From assembly GCA_019240375.1 (NCBI GenBank), contig JAFAYN010000438.1, positions 1 to 5,820 of the forward strand: a stretch of DNA of 5,820 nt, given 5' to 3'. Of the stretch, positions 1 to 5,551 are shown one piece after another. The stretch is from Gemmatimonadota bacterium (GTDB lineage: Bacteria; Gemmatimonadota; Gemmatimonadetes; Longimicrobiales; Longimicrobiaceae). A program made the translations under genes and the position numbers. The notes under the pieces were generated by a model. That model was not told where the DNA came from, ran no database searches, and saw nothing but the letters and a program-made list of their open reading frames with translations. Each line of letters opens with the position of its first letter. The stretch's first letter is position 1.

Positions 1-9
1 TTCCCGTCC

Positions 10-28
10 GGCGGGCTTCCACCCCGCC
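10..28. other. GC-rich hairpin upstream of the lipoprotein gene
   Basis: A six-base inverted repeat (GGCGGG at 10-15, CCCGCC at 23-28) with a 7-base loop lies about 30 bases before the lipoprotein start. The bases after it are C-rich rather than T-rich, so it is not a convincing intrinsic terminator. It could be the end of an upstream gene's transcript or part of the leader. Such short GC repeats arise easily by chance in DNA of this composition. Confidence 0.25.
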
Positions 29-57
29 CGCTTCCCACCCCCGTCCCCGAGGGTGTC

Positions 58-954
58 ATGCCGATGTCCATCCAGCGTTCCCACTCCATCCGCTCCCTCG
101 TCACCCTCCTCCTCCCCGTGGGGATCCTCGCCGCGTGCGGCGGGCGCGACGACACCTCCGGGGCCAGGCCGGAGGACGTCGACCAGGGCACCTCCATCGC
201 GGTCACGGACGCGGAGCGCGCCCACTTCACCGCTCCCGCCGACAGCGTCCTCACCGACGGGCAGGTCACCGCCTACCTCAAGACCAGCCTCCTCCAGTTC
301 GACCTGATCCGCAAGGAGAGCGAGCACCTCAACGCCCGCGTGCAGGAGATGGAGAAGCGGGAAAAGGAGGGGGGGACGCTGGGGCAGCTCCGCAACGTGG
401 TGGACGCCGGCCGGACCATGGCGCAGGCGGGCGACCTGGTGGGCGGGAGCTACATCCGCTCCGCGCGCACCCTGGGGTACAACCCGGCCGAGATGGAGTG
501 GGTGCGCGAGCGGATGGGCGAGGTGGCGGGGGTGCTGATGATGAAGCCGATGCAGGAGCAGGCGCTGCGGAGCGCCGCCGACATGCGCGCCCAGGCCGAG
601 GAGATGCGCAGGCAGGCGGCGAGCGGGGTGTCGACCGGCTACTCGGAGCAGAACGTCGACCAGATGCTCGCCACGGCCAAGCAGATGGAAGAGAGCGCCC
701 GGGCCAACACGGGGCCGCGCTCGGCCGGAGCCAACCTGGAGGTGCTGCACCACGCCCGTCCGGGGGTGAGCGACGCCATGTGGGGCGCGGTCGGCTTCGC
801 GGGCGGCGCTTCGGGGCTGATGGCGCTCGGGGGCCTTTCCGACCCCAAGGACGTGGAGGCGAAGAAGAAGCTGGACGAGTTCCGGCGCGTGTACCAGGAC
901 GCCCTGGCGAACCGGACCAGCCCCGGGATGGAGAACGCCAAGCCGCAGCCGTAA
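58..954 (+). CDS. Predicted lipoprotein of unknown function, helical, 298 aa
   Basis: The first 27 residues form a lipoprotein signal peptide: a short Arg/His n-region, a hydrophobic stretch around residues 14-25 and the lipobox L-A-A-C with Cys27, followed by GG and an acidic linker. This predicts export and lipid anchoring to a membrane. The mature part is mostly helical and charged. Residues 75-105 and 165-215 are rich in Glu, Arg, Gln, Met and Ala and look like coiled coils. Residues 244-260 are a Gly/Ala-rich hydrophobic stretch that could touch or cross a membrane. The tail ends in a proline-rich PQP. I do not recognise the family and assign no function. ATG at 58 has a GAGGG only 4 bases upstream, while ATG at 64 (same frame) has it at 10 bases, so the true start may be two codons later; the lipobox is unaffected. 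The gene appears to be a separate transcription unit, ending at a strong terminator and converging on the next gene. Confidence 0.85.
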   Translation: MPMSIQRSHSIRSLVTLLLPVGILAACGGRDDTSGARPEDVDQGTSIAVTDAERAHFTAPADSVLTDGQVTAYLKTSLLQFDLIRKESEHLNARVQEMEKREKEGGTLGQLRNVVDAGRTMAQAGDLVGGSYIRSARTLGYNPAEMEWVRERMGEVAGVLMMKPMQEQALRSAADMRAQAEEMRRQAASGVSTGYSEQNVDQMLATAKQMEESARANTGPRSAGANLEVLHHARPGVSDAMWGAVGFAGGASGLMALGGLSDPKDVEAKKKLDEFRRVYQDALANRTSPGMENAKPQP

Positions 955-989
955 CGTCGCCGTTGGTTTCGAGGGGATGGAAGCGCGTG

Positions 990-1025
990 GGGGCCCGCCG
1001 GGATCCGGCGGGCCCCGTTTCGTTT
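990..1025 (+). terminator. Intrinsic terminator of the lipoprotein gene
   Basis: A perfect 12-bp GC-rich stem (990-1001 with 1005-1016) closes a 3-base loop and is followed by a T-rich tail (GTTTCGTTT at 1017-1025). It starts 35 bases after the lipoprotein stop codon. The tail is T-rich only on the plus strand, so it should mainly terminate the plus-strand gene, although the stem could also slow transcription arriving from the convergent MBL-like gene. Confidence 0.9.
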
Positions 1026-1040
1026 CCCGGCTCCCGCCGT

Positions 1041-2645
1041 CTACCGGGCGGCGGTCCGCGGGTGGGCGGCGCTCTCCAACGCCGTGGTGACCCGGCTCCA
1101 CTCGATGGGGGTGCGGTGCATCGCCATCACGGTTTCGGGGGCCAGCCCCTCTCGCCGCACCGCATCGGCCAGCTCCGACAGGTACTGGGGCATGAAGAAG
1201 CTCCCGTCCGCGAAGGGACCCTGTACCAGGTCGCTCCCCCACAGGACGCGGTGCTCCGGGAAGTAGGCCATCATCATCCGCTCGCCGCCCGACCCGCGCA
1301 CGGGGTACAGCTCCAGCCGGTTGGGGCCCGTCCCCAGGATCGTCTTCCCGCTCACCCAGCGGAACCGGGCCGCGTGTGGGGCGCGCTGCAGCGAGTCGGG
1401 GTCGAGGGTGTGCGGCGCGCGGACCACCCGCTCCAGCACGGCCCGGTTCAGGTCGAGCGCGTACACCGGGATCCCGCGGGCGACGTACTCCCGCACCCCG
1501 CCCATGTACGTCCACGAGTCGCCGGTGGACACCACGGCCTTTATCCGCTCTCCGGGGAAGCGGCGCGCCGTCTCGGCCAGCACGCGGCGGGCGTACTCGG
1601 GGGAGAAGGGCGTTTCCAGGATCACGATCCCGTCCGGCTGCCGCACCAGCACCACGTTGTACCCGCCGGGGACGAGCACCACGCCCGGGCGCAGCTCGCT
1701 GGGGGCGGGTGCCCGGCGCGCGGACCAGACCTCGCCGAGGTCCACCGTCCTGGGGGTGCGCATGGAGGCCAGCGAGGCGCGGTACGCCGCGGCCACCTCG
1801 GCGGGGATGGCGAAGGAGTCGGCGGGGGCGTCGGCGTCCAGCCGCACCGCGGTCAGGGTGGTGGCGGAGTAGGGCTTCCCGTCCCACTCGGTGCTCCACT
1901 GGTGCGGGTAGCGCAGCCCGCCCGGCTCCAGCGTCCACATGGTGAAGGTGGTGCGCAGGGTCACGTCGCCCCACACGCTCCAGAAGTAGTCTTCCGGGTA
2001 GGCGCGGCGGGTTTCCAGCACGGTGGGGAGGTGGGTCGCCGCGTTCAGGAAGAGGCGGGCGGTCCCGCCGTCGTGCGCGAAGGACACCACGTGCTGGGGG
2101 ATGCCGGACACGACCGTGTCCCGCCCCGCCCGCAGCTCCGGCGCGTCCAGCGCCAGGAGGAGGATCCGCTCGGGCGCCAGGTCGGCACGGCGCCGGGTCT
2201 GCTCCACGCTCCCCGGCGCTCCCGGAGCGAGCCGCGGCTGCCCGTCCGGCCCCACGGCCACCCGCGCGGCGGCGTCGCCCGAGACGAGGGTGGTCCCCCC
2301 GGCGAACTGGGGGGAGCCGTAGTCGCGCTGCTGCACCGTGCGGCGGACGCCGCCCGTCTTCAGCTCCCTGAGCTCCGAGAACTGCTCGTAGCGGACGCTC
2401 CAGGGACCTTCGAAGCGCTCCGACTGCTCCAGGTAGAAGGTGTGGCCGATCCCCTCCACGCGCACTCCCCGCAGCGCGCGGAAGCGTGCTGCGCCGCCCA
2501 TCGCCTCCAGGGCTTCGCGGACGTAGCCGGCGCCCACCGCGTGCGCGTCCGGCGAGGGGTAGCGTGGGGGTGCCGCCCCGGCGAACAGGGTGAGGGCGAG
2601 GGAGGGGACGAGGACCGCGCGGGCGCGGCTCCGGGTGCTGGTCAT
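1041..2645 (-). CDS. Secreted MBL-fold protein lacking the metal-binding motif (putative pseudoenzyme), 534 aa
   Basis: The protein starts with a Sec-type signal peptide: an Arg-rich n-region (residues 5-9), a hydrophobic core at about 11-24 and likely cleavage near residue 25-36. Residues 39-290 form a beta-rich domain whose opening (EAMGGAARFRALRGVRVEG, 46-64) resembles LolA-like or lipoprotein-sorting-like domains found before MBL domains in some bacteria. Residues 320-520 follow the MBL-fold pattern: strands at 321-344, the helix-strand ending VVST (371-374), then GG, VYA, YFPE (461-464), GSDL (470-473) and a late His510. The usual T-H-x-H-x-D-H-x-G-G site reads T-G-D-S-W-T-Y-M-G-G (374-383), so all four ligands are replaced. 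The later His before the YFPE strand is also absent (Gly453 region). Asp472 remains. I expect no classical two-zinc hydrolase activity; binding or an altered activity is possible. ATG 2645 was chosen because the signal peptide begins there, GGAG lies 10 bases upstream, and longer in-frame starts would lie upstream of the likely promoter. Confidence 0.85.
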   Translation of the reverse strand: MTSTRSRARAVLVPSLALTLFAGAAPPRYPSPDAHAVGAGYVREALEAMGGAARFRALRGVRVEGIGHTFYLEQSERFEGPWSVRYEQFSELRELKTGGVRRTVQQRDYGSPQFAGGTTLVSGDAAARVAVGPDGQPRLAPGAPGSVEQTRRRADLAPERILLLALDAPELRAGRDTVVSGIPQHVVSFAHDGGTARLFLNAATHLPTVLETRRAYPEDYFWSVWGDVTLRTTFTMWTLEPGGLRYPHQWSTEWDGKPYSATTLTAVRLDADAPADSFAIPAEVAAAYRASLASMRTPRTVDLGEVWSARRAPAPSELRPGVVLVPGGYNVVLVRQPDGIVILETPFSPEYARRVLAETARRFPGERIKAVVSTGDSWTYMGGVREYVARGIPVYALDLNRAVLERVVRAPHTLDPDSLQRAPHAARFRWVSGKTILGTGPNRLELYPVRGSGGERMMMAYFPEHRVLWGSDLVQGPFADGSFFMPQYLSELADAVRREGLAPETVMAMHRTPIEWSRVTTALESAAHPRTAAR

Positions 2646-2655
2646 GGGATTCGGG

Positions 2656-2659
2656 CTCC
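2656..2659 (-). promoter_or_regulatory. Possible ribosome binding site (GGAG) of the MBL-like gene
   Basis: GGAG on the minus strand lies 10 bases before the ATG at 2645. The spacing is a little long but supports this start over the upstream in-frame candidates. Confidence 0.45.
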
Positions 2660-2713
2660 GTGTCTGTGCCGATCGGTCATGGAGGGCCGGGTGTGTCCGT
2701 GCCTCCGGGGCGC

Positions 2714-2719
2714 AATCTG
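2714..2719 (-). promoter_or_regulatory. Candidate -10 element (CAGATT) of the MBL-like gene
   Basis: On the minus strand this reads CAGATT followed by G. It is a weak match to TATAAT on its own (3 of 6). It lies exactly 21 bp downstream of the 11-bp repeat array, the same spacing as TAGATTG in front of the kinase gene, and AT-rich hexamers are rare in this DNA. It would give a leader of about 60 bases. Confidence 0.5.
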
Positions 2720-2740
2720 CGACGTGGAGCCGATCCATGG

Positions 2741-2806
2741 GTGAAGGAGGGGTTCGGAAGGGGTACGAGGAAGGTAAGGAGAACGTCCGGAGCCCGTCAG
2801 GGCAGG
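2741..2806 (-). promoter_or_regulatory. Six-unit 11-bp direct repeat array, candidate response-regulator operator upstream of the MBL-like gene
   Basis: Read on the plus strand, six consecutive 11-bp units start at 2741, 2752, 2763, 2774, 2785 and 2796. Their first six bases are GTGAAG, GTTCGG, GTACGA, GTAAGG, GTCCGG and GTCAGG. GT is present in all six, and position 5 is G in five. On the minus strand, the direction of the MBL-like gene, the units end in a CCKKAC-like motif. The 11-bp period matches one helical turn and is the known layout of OmpR/PhoB-family operators, where tandem DNA-binding domains bind head to tail. The array sits 96-161 bp upstream of the ATG. I infer binding by the response regulator at 2975-3670; this is not shown directly. 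Confidence 0.6.
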
Positions 2807-2837
2807 CGCCCGCGTGAGGGATGCGAGCCCGAAGGGG

Positions 2838-2867
2838 CGAGACCCCGCAGCAGTTCGCGGGGGCTCG
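2838..2867. other. Hairpin 1 of an intergenic cluster
   Basis: CGAG at 2838-2841 pairs with CTCG at 2864-2867, and CCCCGC at 2843-2848 pairs with GCGGGG at 2857-2862, with a single A/G mismatch between them and an 8-base loop. It has no T-rich tail on either strand, so it is unlikely to be a simple intrinsic terminator. It may belong to a structured RNA or an interspersed palindromic repeat. Confidence 0.5.
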
Positions 2868-2868
2868 A

Positions 2869-2903
2869 CTCCGTTGCACACGGTTGTTTCGTGTGCTACG
2901 GAG
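2869..2903. other. Hairpin 2 of an intergenic cluster
   Basis: CTCCGT (2869-2874) pairs with ACGGAG (2898-2903), and GCACACG (2876-2882) pairs with CGTGTGC (2890-2896). The two blocks are separated by one T/T mismatch, and the loop is 7 bases (GTTGTTT on the plus strand). It starts one base after hairpin 1. There is no T-tract after the stem on either strand. With 13 paired bases it is the longest stem in the intergenic region. Confidence 0.6.
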
Positions 2904-2914
2904 CCGCAGCCCGG

Positions 2915-2933
2915 CCCCCGCGCCCCGCGGGGG
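2915..2933 (-). terminator. Possible terminator hairpin after the two-component operon
   Basis: CCCCCGC (2915-2921) and GCGGGGG (2927-2933) form a 7-bp all-GC stem with a 5-base loop, 41 bases after the response regulator stop codon. No U-tract follows on the minus strand, so intrinsic termination would be weak. With the two hairpins just beyond it, it may help end the operon transcript. The rest of the 2646-2974 intergenic stretch holds the repeat array and no gene that I can support. Confidence 0.35.
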
Positions 2934-2974
2934 ACAGGCCCAAACCACGCCCTGAAACCAGACCTACAAAATCG

Positions 2975-3670
2975 TCACGGCACCACCCGGTACCCCGCCT
3001 TGCGCACCGTCAGGATGTGCCGGGGATCCGCGGGGTCGTCCTCCAGCTTGCGGCGCAGCTCGGCGATGTGCGTGTCCACCGTCCTGGTGACCACGGCGGC
3101 ACGGTGCCCCCACACCTCACGGAGCAGGTCCAGGCGCGAAACGACGGCGCCCCGCTTTCGCAGCAGCACCAGCAGCAGGTCGAACTCCTTGGGGGTCAGC
3201 GAGACCGCCTCGCCCCGCCGGGTCACCGCGCGGGTGGCGGGGTCCACCTCCACGTCCCCGAAGCGCTCCACCGGGTCGGCGTCCTCGCCCGCGCGGCCGT
3301 CCCGCTTCCCGGTGCGGCGCAGCAGCGCCTCCACCCTGGCCAGCAGCTCCAGCACCCCGAACGGCTTGGTGACGTAGTCGTCGGCGCCCAGGCGAAAGCC
3401 GCGCACCTTGTCCGCCTCCTCGCCCCTCGCCGTCAGGATCAGCACGGGGACGTCGATCCCCTCCTCCCGGACCGCCCGCAGCACCCGGTACCCGTCCATC
3501 CCCGGGAGCATCAGGTCCAGGATCACCAGCTCCGGGCGCCAGTCCTGCACCCGGGCGAAGCCGCGCAGCCCGTCGCCCGCCACCTCCACCTCGTAGCCCT
3601 CGATCTCCAGGTTGTTGCGGAGGCCGAAGGCCAGGTCCGGGTTGTCCTCCACCACCAGGATCCGCGTCAT
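2975..3670 (-). CDS. OmpR/PhoB-family response regulator, 231 aa
   Basis: This is a full-length DNA-binding response regulator of normal size. The receiver domain covers residues 1-118, with the acidic pair Glu8/Asp9, the phosphoacceptor Asp52 within LVILDLMLPGMDG, Thr80 and Lys102 (in TKPF), so phosphorylation should work. A linker rich in Gly, Arg and Asp (119-134) leads to a winged-helix domain (about 137-230) with the typical SLTPKEFDLL, the recognition-helix region TRTVDTHIAELRRKLE and the wing AGYRV. It acts in the cytoplasm and binds DNA, probably as a dimer on direct repeats. Its ATG overlaps the kinase stop codon as ATGA, and AAGGAG lies 7 bases upstream, so the two are co-transcribed and probably translationally coupled. 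The two 11-bp repeat arrays at 2741-2806 and 5414-5457 are its most likely targets. The orthologue name cannot be fixed from sequence alone (PhoB/PhoP/ResD-like). Confidence 0.95.
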   Translation of the reverse strand: MTRILVVEDNPDLAFGLRNNLEIEGYEVEVAGDGLRGFARVQDWRPELVILDLMLPGMDGYRVLRAVREEGIDVPVLILTARGEEADKVRGFRLGADDYVTKPFGVLELLARVEALLRRTGKRDGRAGEDADPVERFGDVEVDPATRAVTRRGEAVSLTPKEFDLLLVLLRKRGAVVSRLDLLREVWGHRAAVVTRTVDTHIAELRRKLEDDPADPRHILTVRKAGYRVVP

Positions 3671-5337
3671 GCCACCGCTCCTTCGCTCCCGGAGCTCCGC
3701 TCCCGCGGCGCGGGGACGGGGGCGGTCGTGGCGCCGGGGAACTCCAGGACGAAGCGGGCTCCGCCGCCGGGGGCGTCCTCCACCCGGGCGATCCCGCCGT
3801 GCAGCGTCACCAGCTCGCGCACCACCGCCAGCCCGATCCCGCTCCCTCCCACCGCCGACTCCGTGTCCCGCTCCAGGCGGCGGTAAGGGTCCCAGATCCG
3901 CCGCCGGTCCGCGACGGGGATCCCCGGCCCCTGGTCGTCCACCCGGATGCGGGCGCGGTCGGTCTCCACCTCCATCCCGATGGTCACCGTCTGTCCCGGA
4001 GGGCCGTACTTGAGGGCGTTGTCCACCAGGTTGAGGAGCACCTGGCGGAGCGCGCCGCGGTCCACCGGCGCCACCACCCCCTCGGCCAGCTCCAGCCGCA
4101 ATTCCGTCTGCCGGGAGCGCGCCATGGGGGCGAACCCTTCCACCGTTTCGCGGATCTCCGGGGCCAGCGGGGTGGGGACCGGGGCGATGCGCGTGGCCCG
4201 GCGCTCGGCGCGCGAGAAGTGGAGGATGTTTTCCACCAGGTGCGCCAGGCGTCGCGCCTCCTGGTCGATGATTTCCAGCGAGCGCCGCTGCTCCTCGGGC
4301 GAGCGGACGCGGCCCAGGAGGAGCGTTTCGGCGAACATGCGGATCTGCGCCAGCGGGGTGCGCAGCTCGTGCGAGACGCCGGACACGAAGTCGCTGCGCA
4401 GCCGCGACAGCTCGCTCTGGCGGCGGATCTGGAAGAGGGTGACCACGATCAGCCCGGCGGTCAGCGCCACCAGCCCCAGCAGGAGGGGGAGGCGGGAGCG
4501 GGGGAGCCCGCCGATCACCAGCCGCCCCGCCGCCGAGGGGCGCAGGGCCACGCGCACCCGGTAGCCGCCGTACGCCCGCCCCACGGTGTCCGACCCGGCG
4601 AAGGTCTGCGGGTAGGCGCGCGCGGAGCGGTACACCACCCGCCCGCCGGGCGCCAGCACCGTGATGGACAGGAGCGAATCGTTGCGCACGTCGCGGGTCA
4701 GCGACGGGGGGAGGAGCGCCGCCCGGTCCACGATGCGGTTGAACACCGGGGCCAGGTCGCCCGCGCCGGTCTCGAAGCCGTAGGCGAAGAGCGGCCTCCC
4801 CGCCGAGTCGCTGCGGAGCATGTAGGTGAACAGCACCGGGGCGCCGCCCACCTCGTGGATGATCGCGCCGCCCTGGTACGGCTCGCCGGCCAGGGCGGGG
4901 ACGCGGGCGAGCGTGTCCGCCAGCCAGCGGTACGCCGCCGCCCCCGCGTGCGGGCCGGTGGTGGCGAGCGAGCCGTCGCGCAGGTCGAGGCGGAAGTAAG
5001 AGTGCACCGTCCTCAGCCGCGGGCAGGTCTTGCACCGCCCCTCCCGGCCCTTGCGCACGAACTCGGGCGGGGGGAGGGGATCGCCGCTGACCTGCTCCGC
5101 CGGGGCCAGCTCGGTCCAGGCGGTGGAGCTGATCCCCTGCTTGGCGTAGCGCGCGAACTGGAAGGCGGCGAAGCCGGCGTAGTCGCGCAGCGTCCGCTCG
5201 GCCGTCGCCCGGTGCGAGCGCGCCGACTCCTGCGCCTCGTAGGCGAGCACGCCCGCCAGGACCAGCGTCAGGAGGAGGAGCGCCACCGTGTACGTGGAGC
5301 GCGCCGGCGGCGCGGGGGGGCGGTCGAAGATCCGCAT
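3667..5337 (-). CDS. Membrane sensor histidine kinase with CxxC-bearing extracytoplasmic domain, 556 aa
   Basis: This kinase phosphorylates the co-encoded response regulator. It has a transmembrane helix at about 16-33, a long extracytoplasmic sensor region (34-281), a second helix at about 283-302, and then a short linker straight into the HisKA domain with no recognisable HAMP domain. The H-box FVSGVSHELRTPL carries the phosphoacceptor His323. The ATPase domain has an N-box (NLVDNALKYG, Asn440), a G1 box (DDQGPGIP, Asp468), an F-like box (IWDPYRRL) and a G2 box (GGSGIGLAVV, 497-506), so all catalytic motifs are intact. The only cysteines are Cys102 and Cys105 in a CKTC motif in the sensor region, which suggests a disulfide or metal/redox site; the motif is not followed by His, so it is not a c-type heme site. 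The sensor fold is not recognised. ATG 5337 is chosen over the in-frame TTG at 5388 because the TTG overlaps the likely -10 element. The stop overlaps the regulator start by ATGA. Confidence 0.92.
   Translation of the reverse strand: MRIFDRPPAPPARSTYTVALLLLTLVLAGVLAYEAQESARSHRATAERTLRDYAGFAAFQFARYAKQGISSTAWTELAPAEQVSGDPLPPPEFVRKGREGRCKTCPRLRTVHSYFRLDLRDGSLATTGPHAGAAAYRWLADTLARVPALAGEPYQGGAIIHEVGGAPVLFTYMLRSDSAGRPLFAYGFETGAGDLAPVFNRIVDRAALLPPSLTRDVRNDSLLSITVLAPGGRVVYRSARAYPQTFAGSDTVGRAYGGYRVRVALRPSAAGRLVIGGLPRSRLPLLLGLVALTAGLIVVTLFQIRRQSELSRLRSDFVSGVSHELRTPLAQIRMFAETLLLGRVRSPEEQRRSLEIIDQEARRLAHLVENILHFSRAERRATRIAPVPTPLAPEIRETVEGFAPMARSRQTELRLELAEGVVAPVDRGALRQVLLNLVDNALKYGPPGQTVTIGMEVETDRARIRVDDQGPGIPVADRRRIWDPYRRLERDTESAVGGSGIGLAVVRELVTLHGGIARVEDAPGGGARFVLEFPGATTAPVPAPRERSSGSEGAVA
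3678..3683 (-). promoter_or_regulatory. Ribosome binding site (AAGGAG) of the response regulator
   Basis: AAGGAG on the minus strand sits 7 bases before the ATG at 3670 and lies inside the last codons of the kinase gene. It is the best Shine-Dalgarno match in the window and fixes the regulator start. Confidence 0.8.
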
Positions 5338-5386
5338 GGTGCTGTCCGAAAAGGGGATCCGGCCCGTCGGGCGGCCGTAGGGCGAC

Positions 5387-5392
5387 AATCTA
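5387..5392 (-). promoter_or_regulatory. Candidate -10 element (TAGATT) of the kinase-regulator operon
   Basis: The minus strand reads TAGATT followed by G, matching TATAAT at 4 of 6 positions. It is 21 bp downstream of the repeat array and would give a leader of about 40 bases before ATG 5337. The same AGATTG and the same 21-bp spacing occur upstream of the MBL-like gene. Confidence 0.55.
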
Positions 5393-5413
5393 CCTCGCGC
5401 GGCGGGGCACCGG

Positions 5414-5457
5414 GTAGAGCCCCGGTCAGGGGAACGTCAGGAACCCGTAAGGAGGGG
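5414..5457 (-). promoter_or_regulatory. Four-unit 11-bp direct repeat array, candidate autoregulatory operator of the kinase-regulator operon
   Basis: On the plus strand, units start at 5414, 5425, 5436 and 5447 with GTAGAG, GTCAGG, GTCAGG and GTAAGG. A weaker in-phase unit (CGGAGG) follows at 5458. The three central units are near-identical and exactly 11 bp apart, as expected for an OmpR/PhoB-type operator. The unit nearest the gene would overlap the -35 position if TAGATT at 5387-5392 is the -10, a placement typical of regulators that activate by replacing a weak -35. The array also lies 18 bp upstream of the TTGACA element of the divergent gene, so it could affect both directions. Confidence 0.6.
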
Positions 5458-5475
5458 CGGAGGTTCCCCGGCGGG

Positions 5476-5504
5476 TTGACACGCCGGCCCCGCGCCGGAA
5501 TTCT
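5476..5504 (+). promoter_or_regulatory. Candidate sigma-70-type promoter for the RmuC-like gene
   Basis: A perfect TTGACA (5476-5481) is followed after 17 bp by AATTCT (5499-5504), a weak -10 (3 of 6). The predicted transcript would start near 5511, about 40 bases before ATG 5552. Full TTGACA matches are rare in DNA this GC-rich, and the direction suits the downstream gene. Confidence 0.5.
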
Positions 5505-5551
5505 TGTCGGGTCCCTCCGCCTTCCTCACCCCGTCCGCGCCTCCCCCGTCC

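Noticed and set aside
135..2744. 869-residue plus-strand open frame
   Set aside because: It is out of frame with the lipoprotein and antisense to the MBL-like gene, and its Gly/Arg/Pro-rich product is typical of a GC-driven shadow frame.
2741..2806. CRISPR or simple tandem repeat
   Set aside because: The units are far too short for CRISPR, there are no spacers, and the units vary too much for a microsatellite. The 11-bp phasing fits an operator better.
2642..2881. 79-residue minus-strand open frame whose stop overlaps the MBL-like start (ATGA)
   Set aside because: The overlap looks like translational coupling, but the frame crosses the hairpins, array and promoter candidate, and its product has no recognisable feature. 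Most likely chance in stop-poor GC-rich DNA.
2646..2948. N-terminal extension of the MBL-like protein by about 100 residues
   Set aside because: The frame stays open upstream to 2948, but the extension runs through the -10 candidate, the repeat array and the hairpins, looks low-complexity, and would bury a clear signal peptide that starts at 2645.
5021..5034. c-type heme site in the kinase (CxxCH)
   Set aside because: The residue after the second Cys is Pro, not His.
3671..5035. Long N-terminal extension of the response regulator frame across the kinase gene
   Set aside because: The upstream part is a shadow of the kinase reading frame. The real regulator starts at 3670, with AAGGAG 7 bases upstream and the canonical receiver N-terminus.
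5338..5388. TTG start for the kinase at 5388, preceded by GAGG
   Set aside because: The GAGG is only 4 bases from the TTG, and the codon overlaps the candidate -10 TAGATT. The ATG at 5337 gives a normal kinase N-terminus with a basic stretch before the first membrane helix.
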